Source: Candidatus Peregrinibacteria bacterium (GTDB taxonomy: Bacteria; Patescibacteriota; Gracilibacteria; UBA1369; PNNO01). Taken from it: 22,639 bases of DNA. A program made the translations under genes and the position numbers. The stretch lies in contig JAUVDZ010000004.1 of the NCBI GenBank assembly GCA_030595015.1, forward strand, positions 1-22,639, read 5' to 3'. Below the pieces are notes generated by a model. The model saw only the letters and a list, made by a program, of their open reading frames with translations, was not told the origin of the DNA and did not search any database. Shown piece by piece: positions 8,663 to 14,967 of the stretch. Every line of letters begins with the position of its first letter. The first letter of the stretch is position 1.

Positions 8663-8690
8663 TTGGATTTTGAGTTTAATTCATTATAAT
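8663..8690. promoter_or_regulatory. Bidirectional promoter with palindromic -10
   Basis: The 58-bp gap between two divergent genes contains ATTATAAT (8683-8690), its own reverse complement. It gives a perfect TATAAT on the plus strand (8685-8690, 27 nt before the 8718 ATG) and on the minus strand (8683-8688, 23 nt before the 8659 ATG). A weak plus-strand -35, TTGGAT (8663-8668), lies 16 bp upstream. No convincing minus-strand -35. Confidence 0.45.
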
Positions 8691-8717
8691 AGATCCGTTA
8701 CAATTAATAACTTATAT

Positions 8718-9857
8718 ATGAAGAAATTACTATCTGTTTTTATTTTAAGTCTTTTAGCATTTTCAAATGTAGCTTTTGCTGAAGATCCTGATTTTATTTC
8801 ACAGCCAATTGAACTTCAACCAATGAACACAGGACAAATGGAAGAGTTCATGTTGGAACCTATGGAATTTGAACCAATGCCTTTTGATCCGGAAGATCCT
8901 TATACTAATGATCCTGCCTTAGAGGTTCAATTAGATTTTGAATTACTTGAAGACGGAAGACCTGCATTAAAATGGAGTAGATACAATGGTCCAAATTTTC
9001 TTCATTATAAAATTTTACATGATCAGGATGATCCAAATTTATATTATCCTGAATTTGGTTTTATTGAATATTCTGAAAATCAAAATAAAACCGGGTATGT
9101 TTGGGATGAACAATTGCCAGTAGGTGAAAATTTCTTGCGTGTTTGTGTAATTACAACTGATGATAGAAGAGGGTGTAGTAATACGATTAGTCATTTTATG
9201 CCTGCAGCTTTTTACGAAAACCTTGAAAGAGAGCAAGCTGACGTGATTCGTGAAGAACCGGAACCAGAATTAACTGATGATCCAAGAGATAGATTAGAAG
9301 ATATTCGTGACAGTAAAAATAATAACGTTGGAGTCTTTGATAAAATTGGAAAATGGCTTTGGGCAAATGTTGGAGTAATTCTTGCAATTATTGCAGTTAT
9401 TATTGCAGCTTCAGGATTCACTTTTGCAGCTAAGAATAAGCAAAAATCAATATCTAAATATATGAATAAAATTGATGATACATATGCAGAATACAAAATG
9501 AAAGCAAAACGTTGCGAAGCCGAGCTTTATCGTCTTAAAGATATAGTTGATGATGAATTGAAATCAGGGAAAATTGATGATAGTGCATATCAATTATTAA
9601 TGCATAGAATTGAAAATTATATGATTGATATTCAAAAGCAGATTGTTAATGAAAAATTTGGAGGACTTCCAGGATCATTAAAAGAAGAGATGTTTAAAAT
9701 GATGGAAGATGGTGAAATTACTGAAACTGAAATGGAATCAATGCAGAGATTAATTAAAAGATCTGAATTATCAGCAAATGAACAAGATAGCCTATTGGCT
9801 CAAATGAGAGACTTTAAAAAACAGGATGAAGCAATGAAAAGGAAAGGGAAAAACTAG
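8718..9857 (+). CDS. Exported, membrane-anchored protein with fibronectin III-like domain
   Basis: 379 residues, not recognised as a named family. A signal peptide (residues 1-21, cleavage likely after VAFA) is followed by a Met/Pro/acid-rich stretch (30-60, repeated EPM). A beta-rich region about 67-160 resembles a fibronectin III-like domain and carries C143 and C153, a possible disulfide. One membrane helix spans about 213-238. The remaining 140 residues are charged and helical, with two SHOCT-like motifs (LKSGKIDDSAYQLL and MMEDGEITETEMESM). The layout implies an outside sensory or binding domain and an inside helical tail. An upstream in-frame ATG at 8601 lies inside the divergent MFS gene; the 8718 ATG starts the signal peptide and follows a TATAAT box. 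Confidence 0.75.
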   Translation: MKKLLSVFILSLLAFSNVAFAEDPDFISQPIELQPMNTGQMEEFMLEPMEFEPMPFDPEDPYTNDPALEVQLDFELLEDGRPALKWSRYNGPNFLHYKILHDQDDPNLYYPEFGFIEYSENQNKTGYVWDEQLPVGENFLRVCVITTDDRRGCSNTISHFMPAAFYENLEREQADVIREEPEPELTDDPRDRLEDIRDSKNNNVGVFDKIGKWLWANVGVILAIIAVIIAASGFTFAAKNKQKSISKYMNKIDDTYAEYKMKAKRCEAELYRLKDIVDDELKSGKIDDSAYQLLMHRIENYMIDIQKQIVNEKFGGLPGSLKEEMFKMMEDGEITETEMESMQRLIKRSELSANEQDSLLAQMRDFKKQDEAMKRKGKN

Positions 9858-10345
9858 TTAATAAAGTAGAGTGAAACCATTAAAACTGTCGCATATAATC
9901 CCCATAATAAATAAGGGACTAAAAGATATGCGGCAATTTTATTAACTCTGTAAGAACAAGTTATCATTAAGATAATTGATGCAAGAAAGAAAGGTAATTG
10001 GAATAGAGCTAATTCAATATTATGGAATCCAAAAAATAAGACGCTAAATAAAGAATTTAAAAGCGCATTAATTACAAAAATAATTAAAACTAAGTTACAT
10101 TTTTTTCTTTCTTTATTTGGTGCAAACAAAACCAGTATTGCTGAAATAGCAATTAGTACAAATAAGATTGCCCAAACAAGCATAAATACCCATGATGGAG
10201 GATTATATGTCGGCATGTTTAAAGATAAAAACCATTCATAGTTTTGTTCAGTAAAAACTGTTCCAAAAAGATAGATAATAAGAGCAGTCAAAATTATTGT
10301 GACTACAGTAAGGAATTTTTTAAATGATTTGTACCAAAATCCCAT
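9854..10345 (-). CDS. TspO/MBR family membrane protein
   Basis: 163 residues with five hydrophobic helices. The first loop contains the family signature: NMPTYNPPSWVFMLVWAIL, the PPxWxFxxVW region of TspO. Family members bind porphyrins, haem or steroids and are linked to stress and tetrapyrrole handling; the role in this organism is unknown. Its ATG lies one base after the stop of the rhodanese lipoprotein gene, so the two are surely one transcript. Its TAG overlaps the TAG of the convergent 8718-9857 gene within the palindrome CTAG. Confidence 0.88.
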   Translation of the reverse strand: MGFWYKSFKKFLTVVTIILTALIIYLFGTVFTEQNYEWFLSLNMPTYNPPSWVFMLVWAILFVLIAISAILVLFAPNKERKKCNLVLIIFVINALLNSLFSVLFFGFHNIELALFQLPFFLASIILMITCSYRVNKIAAYLLVPYLLWGLYATVLMVSLYFIN

Positions 10346-10346
10346 G

Positions 10347-10814
10347 TTAGCAAGTGTTATTTACCTCGCTGCACGTATTATATCCTAAACTTACCCATTC
10401 GTTAATACCTCCAGCCATGCTTTTAACATTTGTGAATCCTAAGTTTTTCATAACATTATAAACTCTTTCACTTCGGTTACCAGATCGGCAATAAACAACA
10501 ATTTCATCATTTTTATCATAATTATCAAAAGAGATATTGCCTGCTTCTACATCAATACTATTTATATATTCAATATTTCCATTGATATGTATTGTGTTTC
10601 TTTCATCAGGTGTACGTACATCAATTAAATGAAAATCAGAGTCAGTAGTTAGTTTCCTTTTTACATCTTCAGGTGCAATTTCAAAAGATTCGATATTCAT
10701 AGTTATTTCAGGATTTTCAATTAATATACTTGTTTGCAGATCGCTTGACTCCGTACAAGCATTAAGGAAAAACAGTGCAGAAATTACAGTGAGCGCTGCA
10801 AGAACTTTTTTCAT
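10347..10814 (-). CDS. Rhodanese-domain lipoprotein
   Basis: 155 residues. The N-terminus is a lipoprotein signal (basic start, hydrophobic core, lipobox LNAC with C20 as the lipidated residue), so the protein is probably anchored on the outer face of the membrane. Residues about 45-145 are a rhodanese domain: DVRTPDE near 65-71 and active-site loop CRSGNRS (C109-S115), followed by GFTNVKSMAGGINEW. A cysteine-active rhodanese transfers sulfane sulfur to thiols or cyanide; the physiological acceptor is unknown. Two more cysteines (C148, C155) stand in the C-terminal tail and could form a disulfide or a relay. It is the first gene of an operon with TspO. Confidence 0.88.
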   Translation of the reverse strand: MKKVLAALTVISALFFLNACTESSDLQTSILIENPEITMNIESFEIAPEDVKRKLTTDSDFHLIDVRTPDERNTIHINGNIEYINSIDVEAGNISFDNYDKNDEIVVYCRSGNRSERVYNVMKNLGFTNVKSMAGGINEWVSLGYNTCSEVNNTC

Positions 10815-10843
10815 GAGGAAAAATTAGGAATTTAAACATTTAA

Positions 10844-10871
10844 AATATACCACTTTAAAAGTTAACTGCAA
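10844..10871 (-). promoter_or_regulatory. Candidate promoter of the rhodanese-TspO operon
   Basis: Minus strand: TTGCAG (10866-10871), 16-bp spacer, TATATT (10844-10849) with a TG one base upstream (extended -10), 29 nt before the ATG. Confidence 0.45.
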
Positions 10872-10914
10872 GTAAACTTTTATTCAGAATGTATGAAATA
10901 ATTTTATTGAGTTT

Positions 10915-11451
10915 TTAGAACGGAAGATCATCAACAGTTACTTCATCTTCCTGTGCGGGAGCAGCAGCTGGCGCTGGAGTTTCTGCAGCAGGAGCTGCAG
11001 GAGTTGCTGCCATTGGTGCAGCAGCAGGAGCAATAGGCGCAACAGGTGTTGGACCTTGATCCATACCACCGTGATTAGCTTGCATAGCTGGAGCAGCATC
11101 TGTAGCGATTGTTTCACCTTTTCTATCAAGCATAATCATATTATCTGCAACGATTTCAGTTTTGTATCGTTTGCTTCCATCTTCAGCTTCCCATGAACGA
11201 GTTTGGATTCGGCCTTCAATATAACATTTGCTTCCTTTTTTAAGATATTGTCCGATAATTTCAGCAAGTTTTCTCCAAGCAACGATGTTGTGGAATTCTG
11301 CTTTGTCTTGTTTCTGCCCTGATTGATCTGTCCAAGATAAATTTGTTGCTAATCCGAACGAAGTAACAACTTGTCCTCCAGGAATTTGTTTCATTTCTGG
11401 ATCACGTGTGAGGTTCCCGATTAATTGAACCTTATTCAATGACATTGCCAT
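10915..11451 (-). CDS. ssb: Single-stranded DNA-binding protein
   Basis: 178 residues, normal for bacterial SSB. The OB fold covers about residues 4-110 with the family landmarks NKVQLIGNLTRDPEM, FHNIVAWRKLAEI and YIEGRIQTRSWE. A disordered Ala/Pro/Met-rich linker (about 115-168) leads to the acidic tip ending DDLPF, the peptide that docks replication and repair proteins. It coats single-stranded DNA during replication and repair. The linker is encoded by low-complexity GCA/GCT codons that raise local GC. M1 (11451) and M3 (11445) are both possible starts. No Shine-Dalgarno or strong promoter is obvious. Confidence 0.95.
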   Translation of the reverse strand: MAMSLNKVQLIGNLTRDPEMKQIPGGQVVTSFGLATNLSWTDQSGQKQDKAEFHNIVAWRKLAEIIGQYLKKGSKCYIEGRIQTRSWEAEDGSKRYKTEIVADNMIMLDRKGETIATDAAPAMQANHGGMDQGPTPVAPIAPAAAPMAATPAAPAAETPAPAAAPAQEDEVTVDDLPF

Positions 11452-11497
11452 AGTATGTGTGTTAATTTTGTAACTTTTGTAGCTGAAGTTTACTATA

Positions 11498-11677
11498 TTA
11501 TTTTGTCCTGAGGCAATGATTTATTTCTCCAATGACCTCTACAGGATCGCGCATTATATATAAATGGTGTAGATAACCCGTAAGGTAGCCAAAAATTAAG
11601 GATGCAATTATCGATAGACCTGTTATAGTAATTGTTGTTAATTGATTTTTCGTAATAGTAATTGGATTTATATGCAT
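11498..11677 (-). CDS. Possible 59-residue single-helix membrane protein upstream of ssb
   Basis: A short open frame of 59 codons with ATG start and TAA stop fills most of the 220-bp gap between ssb and the divergent methyltransferase gene. The translation has a polar start, one long hydrophobic stretch (about 15-38, containing GLSIIASLIFGYLTGYL) and a charged tail (MRDPVEVIGEINHCLRTK). This is a plausible one-helix membrane protein. Its ATG lies inside ATGCAT, a palindrome that also holds the methyltransferase ATG on the other strand. Against it: AT-rich spacers often encode hydrophobic frames by chance, and I recognise no homologue. Confidence 0.3.
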   Translation of the reverse strand: MHINPITITKNQLTTITITGLSIIASLIFGYLTGYLHHLYIMRDPVEVIGEINHCLRTK

Positions 11678-12850
11678 AAATATGGTTTTGAATTAGGTAG
11701 AAAGTGGCGACTTAGTGTTGCTGAATTAGAGAGCGTTTTTGGTGTTAAAGGTGAAGTTATTAATGAAGAGATTTGGTTAGTGGAGATGGATCGGGAGCTT
11801 GGAGAGAAAGATATGAATCGTCTTGGTGGAACTATTAAAATTATTGAGTTTTTTGATAGTGTTGCGACGATTGATGAAGTTGAGGATACGCTTTTTGAAC
11901 ATTTGATTAGTCGGGAAAATAAAAAGGTGAAGTTTGCATTGAATTTATTTAATTATAAACAGCAGTTCTTAAAAATTCATAAAAATTTATTAAAAAATTT
12001 GAAGCGGAAATTAAAGGACGCTAGCCGAGGAGCCCGTTTTTTAAATAAACCAAATCAAAATATTAAAAGTGTTGTGATTTTTGATGAGCATTTAACTAAA
12101 AAAGGTACTGATTTGAATGTTTTGAAAGTTGAAGGTGGAATTTTAATCGGATATAGTCTCGCAGTTCAACATTTTAGGTCATATTCGTTTAGAGATTTCG
12201 AAAGACCGGCTCGTGATGCAAAAAGTGGAATGTTGCCTCCAAAATTAGCACAAATTATGATTAATTTAGCGTGCCCAGGAGATAGTGATTGTGTTTTATA
12301 TGATGCATTTTGTGGAAGTGGAACTGTTTTGATGGAGGGTTTGCTTATGGGTAAAAAAGTTATTGGAAGCGACATCTCAGAGAAAGCGATTGCTGATAGT
12401 AAGACGAATATTGATTGGTTTAGATCAAAATTTGAAATCTCGAGGTCGTCAGAGTTGTTTGTAAAGGATGCAATAGAGCTGTCTGCTGGGGATTTTGGTG
12501 TGATGCCTGATTGTGTTGTTTCAGAAGTATATCTTGGGCCTCCACAATCACAATTTCCAACAGATCAACAAATTCATAAAAATTTTTCTGAAGTTGAAGA
12601 TATAATTTTAGGATTTTTAAAAGCTGCTAAGGGGTTTTTAAAGCAGGGGAGTGCAGTAGTGCTTGCGGTTCCTTTTTATAGAGGACGACATGGGAATTTT
12701 CATATAACTGGTCTAGTTGATAATATGAATAGCCTTGGATATGAAATAGATAAGCTATATAAATCAATTAAACGAGGTTCTGTATTATATGACAGGAAAG
12801 ACCAAATCGTTGGTAGAGAGATTTTTAGATTAAAATTGGTTGAAAAATAG
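11672..12850 (+). CDS. THUMP/TRM11-like SAM-dependent RNA methyltransferase
   Basis: 392 residues. The N-terminal 165 resemble the THUMP-containing half of archaeal/eukaryotic tRNA guanine-N2 methyltransferases. RPARDAKSGMLPPKLAQIMINLA (178-200) is the linker typical of that group, followed by SAM motif I DAFCGSGT (211-218) and the acidic motif II end GSDIS. The substrate is probably tRNA. Motif IV, normally (D/N)PPY(G), is here SEVYLGPP (284-291), a clear deviation that could alter or abolish catalysis. I chose the ATG at 11672 over a TTG at 11642 because the protein family begins near the segment YGFELGRKWRLSVAELE. Transcribed towards tRNA-Asn, which follows 58 bases later. Confidence 0.75.
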   Translation: MHKYGFELGRKWRLSVAELESVFGVKGEVINEEIWLVEMDRELGEKDMNRLGGTIKIIEFFDSVATIDEVEDTLFEHLISRENKKVKFALNLFNYKQQFLKIHKNLLKNLKRKLKDASRGARFLNKPNQNIKSVVIFDEHLTKKGTDLNVLKVEGGILIGYSLAVQHFRSYSFRDFERPARDAKSGMLPPKLAQIMINLACPGDSDCVLYDAFCGSGTVLMEGLLMGKKVIGSDISEKAIADSKTNIDWFRSKFEISRSSELFVKDAIELSAGDFGVMPDCVVSEVYLGPPQSQFPTDQQIHKNFSEVEDIILGFLKAAKGFLKQGSAVVLAVPFYRGRHGNFHITGLVDNMNSLGYEIDKLYKSIKRGSVLYDRKDQIVGREIFRLKLVEK

Positions 12851-12882
12851 ATCAAACTTATTTATAGTAGTTCTTGATCTAT
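12847..12882 (+). terminator. Stem-loop at the end of the methyltransferase gene
   Basis: A perfect 9-bp inverted repeat, ATAGATCAA (12847-12855) and TTGATCTAT (12874-12882), with an 18-nt loop; the TAG stop is in the left arm. There is no immediate T run, so it may protect the transcript end rather than terminate it. Confidence 0.3.
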
Positions 12883-12908
12883 TAAGATCATTTTCCTTAA
12901 GTTAATGT

Positions 12909-12983
12909 TCTCGGGTAGCTCAATGGTAGAGCATCTGACTGTTAATCAGAGGGTTGGCGGTTCGAATCCGCCCCCGAGAGCCA
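12909..12983 (+). tRNA. tRNA-Asn (anticodon GTT)
   Basis: A full cloverleaf can be drawn. The acceptor stem TCTCGGG (12909-12915) pairs with CCCGAGA (12973-12979). The D arm is GCTC/GAGC, the anticodon stem TCTGA/TCAGA with loop CTGTTAA and GTT at 12941-12943, and the T stem GGCGG/CCGCC with loop TTCGAAT. The discriminator is G12980 and CCA is encoded at 12981-12983. Confidence 0.97.
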
Positions 12984-12988
12984 GAGAA

Positions 12989-13110
12989 ATTAGAGCCGAG
13001 AAAGGAGTGAAACGACGAATCGAGGCCTAAGTTCCTGGCAAGCGAAGCAGCCAATTGAATTAGAGCTGAGCAAGGAGCATCGCGACACAGCGAAGCCTAA
13101 GACCCTGGCA
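12989..13110 (+). repeat. Two 52-bp imperfect tandem repeats after tRNA-Asn, period 70
   Basis: 12989-13040 and 13059-13110 are equal in length and match at 39 of 52 positions by my alignment. Both start ATTAGAGC and end CCTGGCA. Each is followed by a small hairpin closing TGGC...GCCA, so the AGCCA that ends the tRNA recurs at 13049 and 13126. The region is GC-richer than its surroundings and has no reading frame. It may be the processed tail of the tRNA transcript, a small RNA, or an inactive intergenic repeat. Confidence 0.55.
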
Positions 13111-13137
13111 TCCACCGAATGTGGTAGCCAAACTTTT
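13106..13137 (+). terminator. Likely intrinsic terminator of the tRNA-Asn transcript
   Basis: TGGC (13106-13109), then CCAC (13112-13115), loop CGAAT, GTGG (13121-13124), then GCCA (13127-13130). The two stems are separated by a two-base mismatch on each side. Three bases later comes TTTTT (13133-13137). Confidence 0.5.
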
Positions 13138-13181
13138 TCAGTTGATTATTCCTTTAAATAGAGTCATTTGTGTGGTTCGAA

Positions 13182-14843
13182 CTAATATACTTCTTCCAAA
13201 TAACATTTTTCGCAGTAAACAATCTCTAGACGATCTTTTGAAAATGTTGATTCAAATTCATTTATGCATCCTTCCTTATCACAGGTTCGGTGGACAAGCA
13301 GATAAGGATTTCTGAGTCCAACTCTTTTAGCATGTCTGATTTCTGGATGCTTTTTTGGTAATGGGATATTGTTTGTTTTATAAAAATTAAGTTCTGCTTT
13401 TTGAATTAAATAAGGTCTTCCCGATTCTTCACAAATAATTGGTGTTTTTGTAATTGAATCGTCAGCTTCTTCGATAATATTGGGTAACTCTATAGTATTT
13501 TTCCTTTCACCTATTATTTCTTGTATCTCTGTAATTTTATCTTTCCATTTCCATCCACGTTTTATAACTTCTTCTTTTTTTAAAGGGTAATATTCATGTC
13601 CTACTGTTTCATTATATCCAAAGACAGAAATTTTTGCTGGAAAAAATTCTCCCAATTCCCCAGTTTTTTTCATATGTTCAATTATTCGATCGCGTATCAA
13701 AAAATATTCTTCTTTAGTGTATTGTTTGTTTAAAATACAGTAGTTTTTATGTAAAAGGCTACAACATCCAAAACAATTACTTGAACCAACTAAAAGATTA
13801 CAATAAAAATTATTACTCGAACCAGACCATGTATGCATACAAAAAGCGTTTTGTGTGCAATTGTCACCTGTTGCAAGGCAGTTATAAATCCATGACGAAT
13901 TATCCCCAAAAATATTATAGTCTTGGCAATTATTACATTTAAAAACATAATTGCAGTATTTGCAGTTCTCTAATTCATCACAATAGTAGCAATTATAAGA
14001 ATTTTTTTGGTTTCTAATATCATCTCCTGAAAATCCTTCGTTTGTATGTCCGAAGTAATACTTCTTTGGATATTTTATATGGAATTTATTAAATTCGTCT
14101 TTAAATTTATGAATATTGTCTATGTGTTCAAGTTCTTTCTTTTTAGATTCAAATTCCTCTTTAGAAACCTTTTTATTAAAAATATGATATTCTTTATGAA
14201 CTAGATTTGCACATCCAATACAATTTTTACAATTTTTACAATCAATCAAGAAAAGACTATCAGAACAATCAGTGCATCTTTGGCTGTATTTTAAATTATA
14301 ACAATTTCTTATTCTTACACATTCATAACAAATTTCGCTATCTATTAAAGCAAGACAATCAGTACAGTGCTTACATCGAATACCACTAGTTATATAATAA
14401 CAACTCTCACAGTAATCCATATCAAAAGAAAGATAACAATTTTTACAGTTCCCGAGGCTGTTACAATATTCGCAATTTTCCATTCCAAAACCAGATTGAT
14501 GAGAGGCAGGAGCGCTATAAAAAAGCTCTTTAAATTGTTCAAAAAAAGGTTTGTTGAAATCAAAATCACGACCATAATCTAATCCTTCCCAAGCATCTGA
14601 AAACCAATATTCTCTATCATAAACAGGGAAAGGAACATCAGGAGAAAACATTGAAAGTAAAGGTTTTCCCGTTGCATCACATTTTCTTCTAAATAAATTA
14701 CGTGCATTTCTAAAAGCTAGCCGATTCCTACTTCTTTCTTCAGGACAAAGAGTTGGAGGAGGAACATTCATTTTTTTGTAAAATTCTAAATCATCTTTTG
14801 TAATTTCAAATTCCTTGTTTGAAACACGACAGATTTTCTTCAT
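13182..14843 (-). CDS. Cysteine-rich solenoid-like protein, paralog A
   Basis: 553 residues, 40 of them Cys. The ends are alike: residues 1-60 and 470-550 share a zinc-ribbon-like block (ELxFYKxxxxPxP, then R-rich, then CD). The C-terminal block closes with YCEKC. Between them lie two Cys arrays. In the first (124-211) all 18 cysteines fall on positions equal to 1 modulo 3, spaced 3, 6 or 9 residues. In the second, cysteines 285-306 and 348, 357, 360, 369 keep one register. Each array ends in NCIGC or NCFGC plus an IFNKK/ILNKQYTKEEY segment. No signal peptide or membrane helix. I recall similar proteins in Patescibacteria carrying an unsupported CaiB/BaiF name. Function unknown; metal binding is an inference. 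Compared with paralog B, both end blocks have lost cysteine ligands. Confidence 0.8.
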   Translation of the reverse strand: MKKICRVSNKEFEITKDDLEFYKKMNVPPPTLCPEERSRNRLAFRNARNLFRRKCDATGKPLLSMFSPDVPFPVYDREYWFSDAWEGLDYGRDFDFNKPFFEQFKELFYSAPASHQSGFGMENCEYCNSLGNCKNCYLSFDMDYCESCYYITSGIRCKHCTDCLALIDSEICYECVRIRNCYNLKYSQRCTDCSDSLFLIDCKNCKNCIGCANLVHKEYHIFNKKVSKEEFESKKKELEHIDNIHKFKDEFNKFHIKYPKKYYFGHTNEGFSGDDIRNQKNSYNCYYCDELENCKYCNYVFKCNNCQDYNIFGDNSSWIYNCLATGDNCTQNAFCMHTWSGSSNNFYCNLLVGSSNCFGCCSLLHKNYCILNKQYTKEEYFLIRDRIIEHMKKTGELGEFFPAKISVFGYNETVGHEYYPLKKEEVIKRGWKWKDKITEIQEIIGERKNTIELPNIIEEADDSITKTPIICEESGRPYLIQKAELNFYKTNNIPLPKKHPEIRHAKRVGLRNPYLLVHRTCDKEGCINEFESTFSKDRLEIVYCEKCYLEEVY

Positions 14844-14869
14844 AAGAAATATTTTATATAACAGGATTA

Positions 14870-14875
14870 ATTATA
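14870..14875 (-). promoter_or_regulatory. -10 box of paralog A
   Basis: TATAAT on the minus strand, 26 nt before the ATG, with only a poor -35 (TTTCAA, 17 bp upstream). Confidence 0.35.
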
Positions 14876-14904
14876 AAAGATGATATCTCATTTTGAAAGA
14901 AGTA

Positions 14905-14934
14905 GTTCGAACTTCGTACGCCGTGCGGAGCCAA
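14905..14934 (+). repeat. 30-bp GC-rich direct repeat, copy 1
   Basis: Identical over 30 bases to 15968-15997 and in the same orientation. It starts with the palindrome GTTCGAAC and ends GGAGCCAA. As plus-strand RNA, CUUCGUAC-GCC-GUGCGGAG folds into an 8-bp stem with two G-U pairs and a 3-nt loop. It lies between paralog A and the GNAT gene. Confidence 0.85.
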
Positions 14935-14946
14935 GTATAGATTTAC

Positions 14947-14965
14947 GGCTTAAATAAGCCATTTT
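14947..14965 (+). terminator. Small hairpin plus T run after repeat copy 1
   Basis: GGCTT (14947-14951), loop AAAT, AAGCC (14956-14960), followed by ATTTTT. The hairpin and T run suit a plus-strand transcript, yet no plus-strand gene precedes it. An outer GTATAG/CTATAC pair (14935-14940 and 14968-14973) encloses it. Confidence 0.3.
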
Positions 14966-14967
14966 TG

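Noticed and set aside
8601..8717. Upstream extension of the fibronectin-like protein
   Set aside because: The extra 39 residues read across the divergent MFS gene and its promoter region; the signal peptide begins at 8718.
9196..9496. Minus-strand open frames within 8718-9857
   Set aside because: They lie antisense to a gene with a clear signal peptide and domain layout and have the composition of shadow frames.
10861..10880. Terminator for ssb
   Set aside because: GTTTAC/GTTAAC has a mismatch, a short stem and no T run; the -35 of the rhodanese gene uses the same bases.
12989..13110. CRISPR array or a second degenerate tRNA after tRNA-Asn
   Set aside because: Only two units with 75% identity and no constant spacers; neither unit folds into a cloverleaf.
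14207..14582. Plus-strand open frames opposite the Cys-rich proteins (also near 17572 and 18239)
   Set aside because: They are antisense to the repeated Cys codons and show His/Asn-rich or Ile/Thr-rich translations typical of shadows.
13182..14843. CaiB/BaiF CoA-transferase, a name I recall attached to similar Cys-rich proteins
   Set aside because: No CoA-transferase family III motif is visible; composition and repeat pattern are entirely different.
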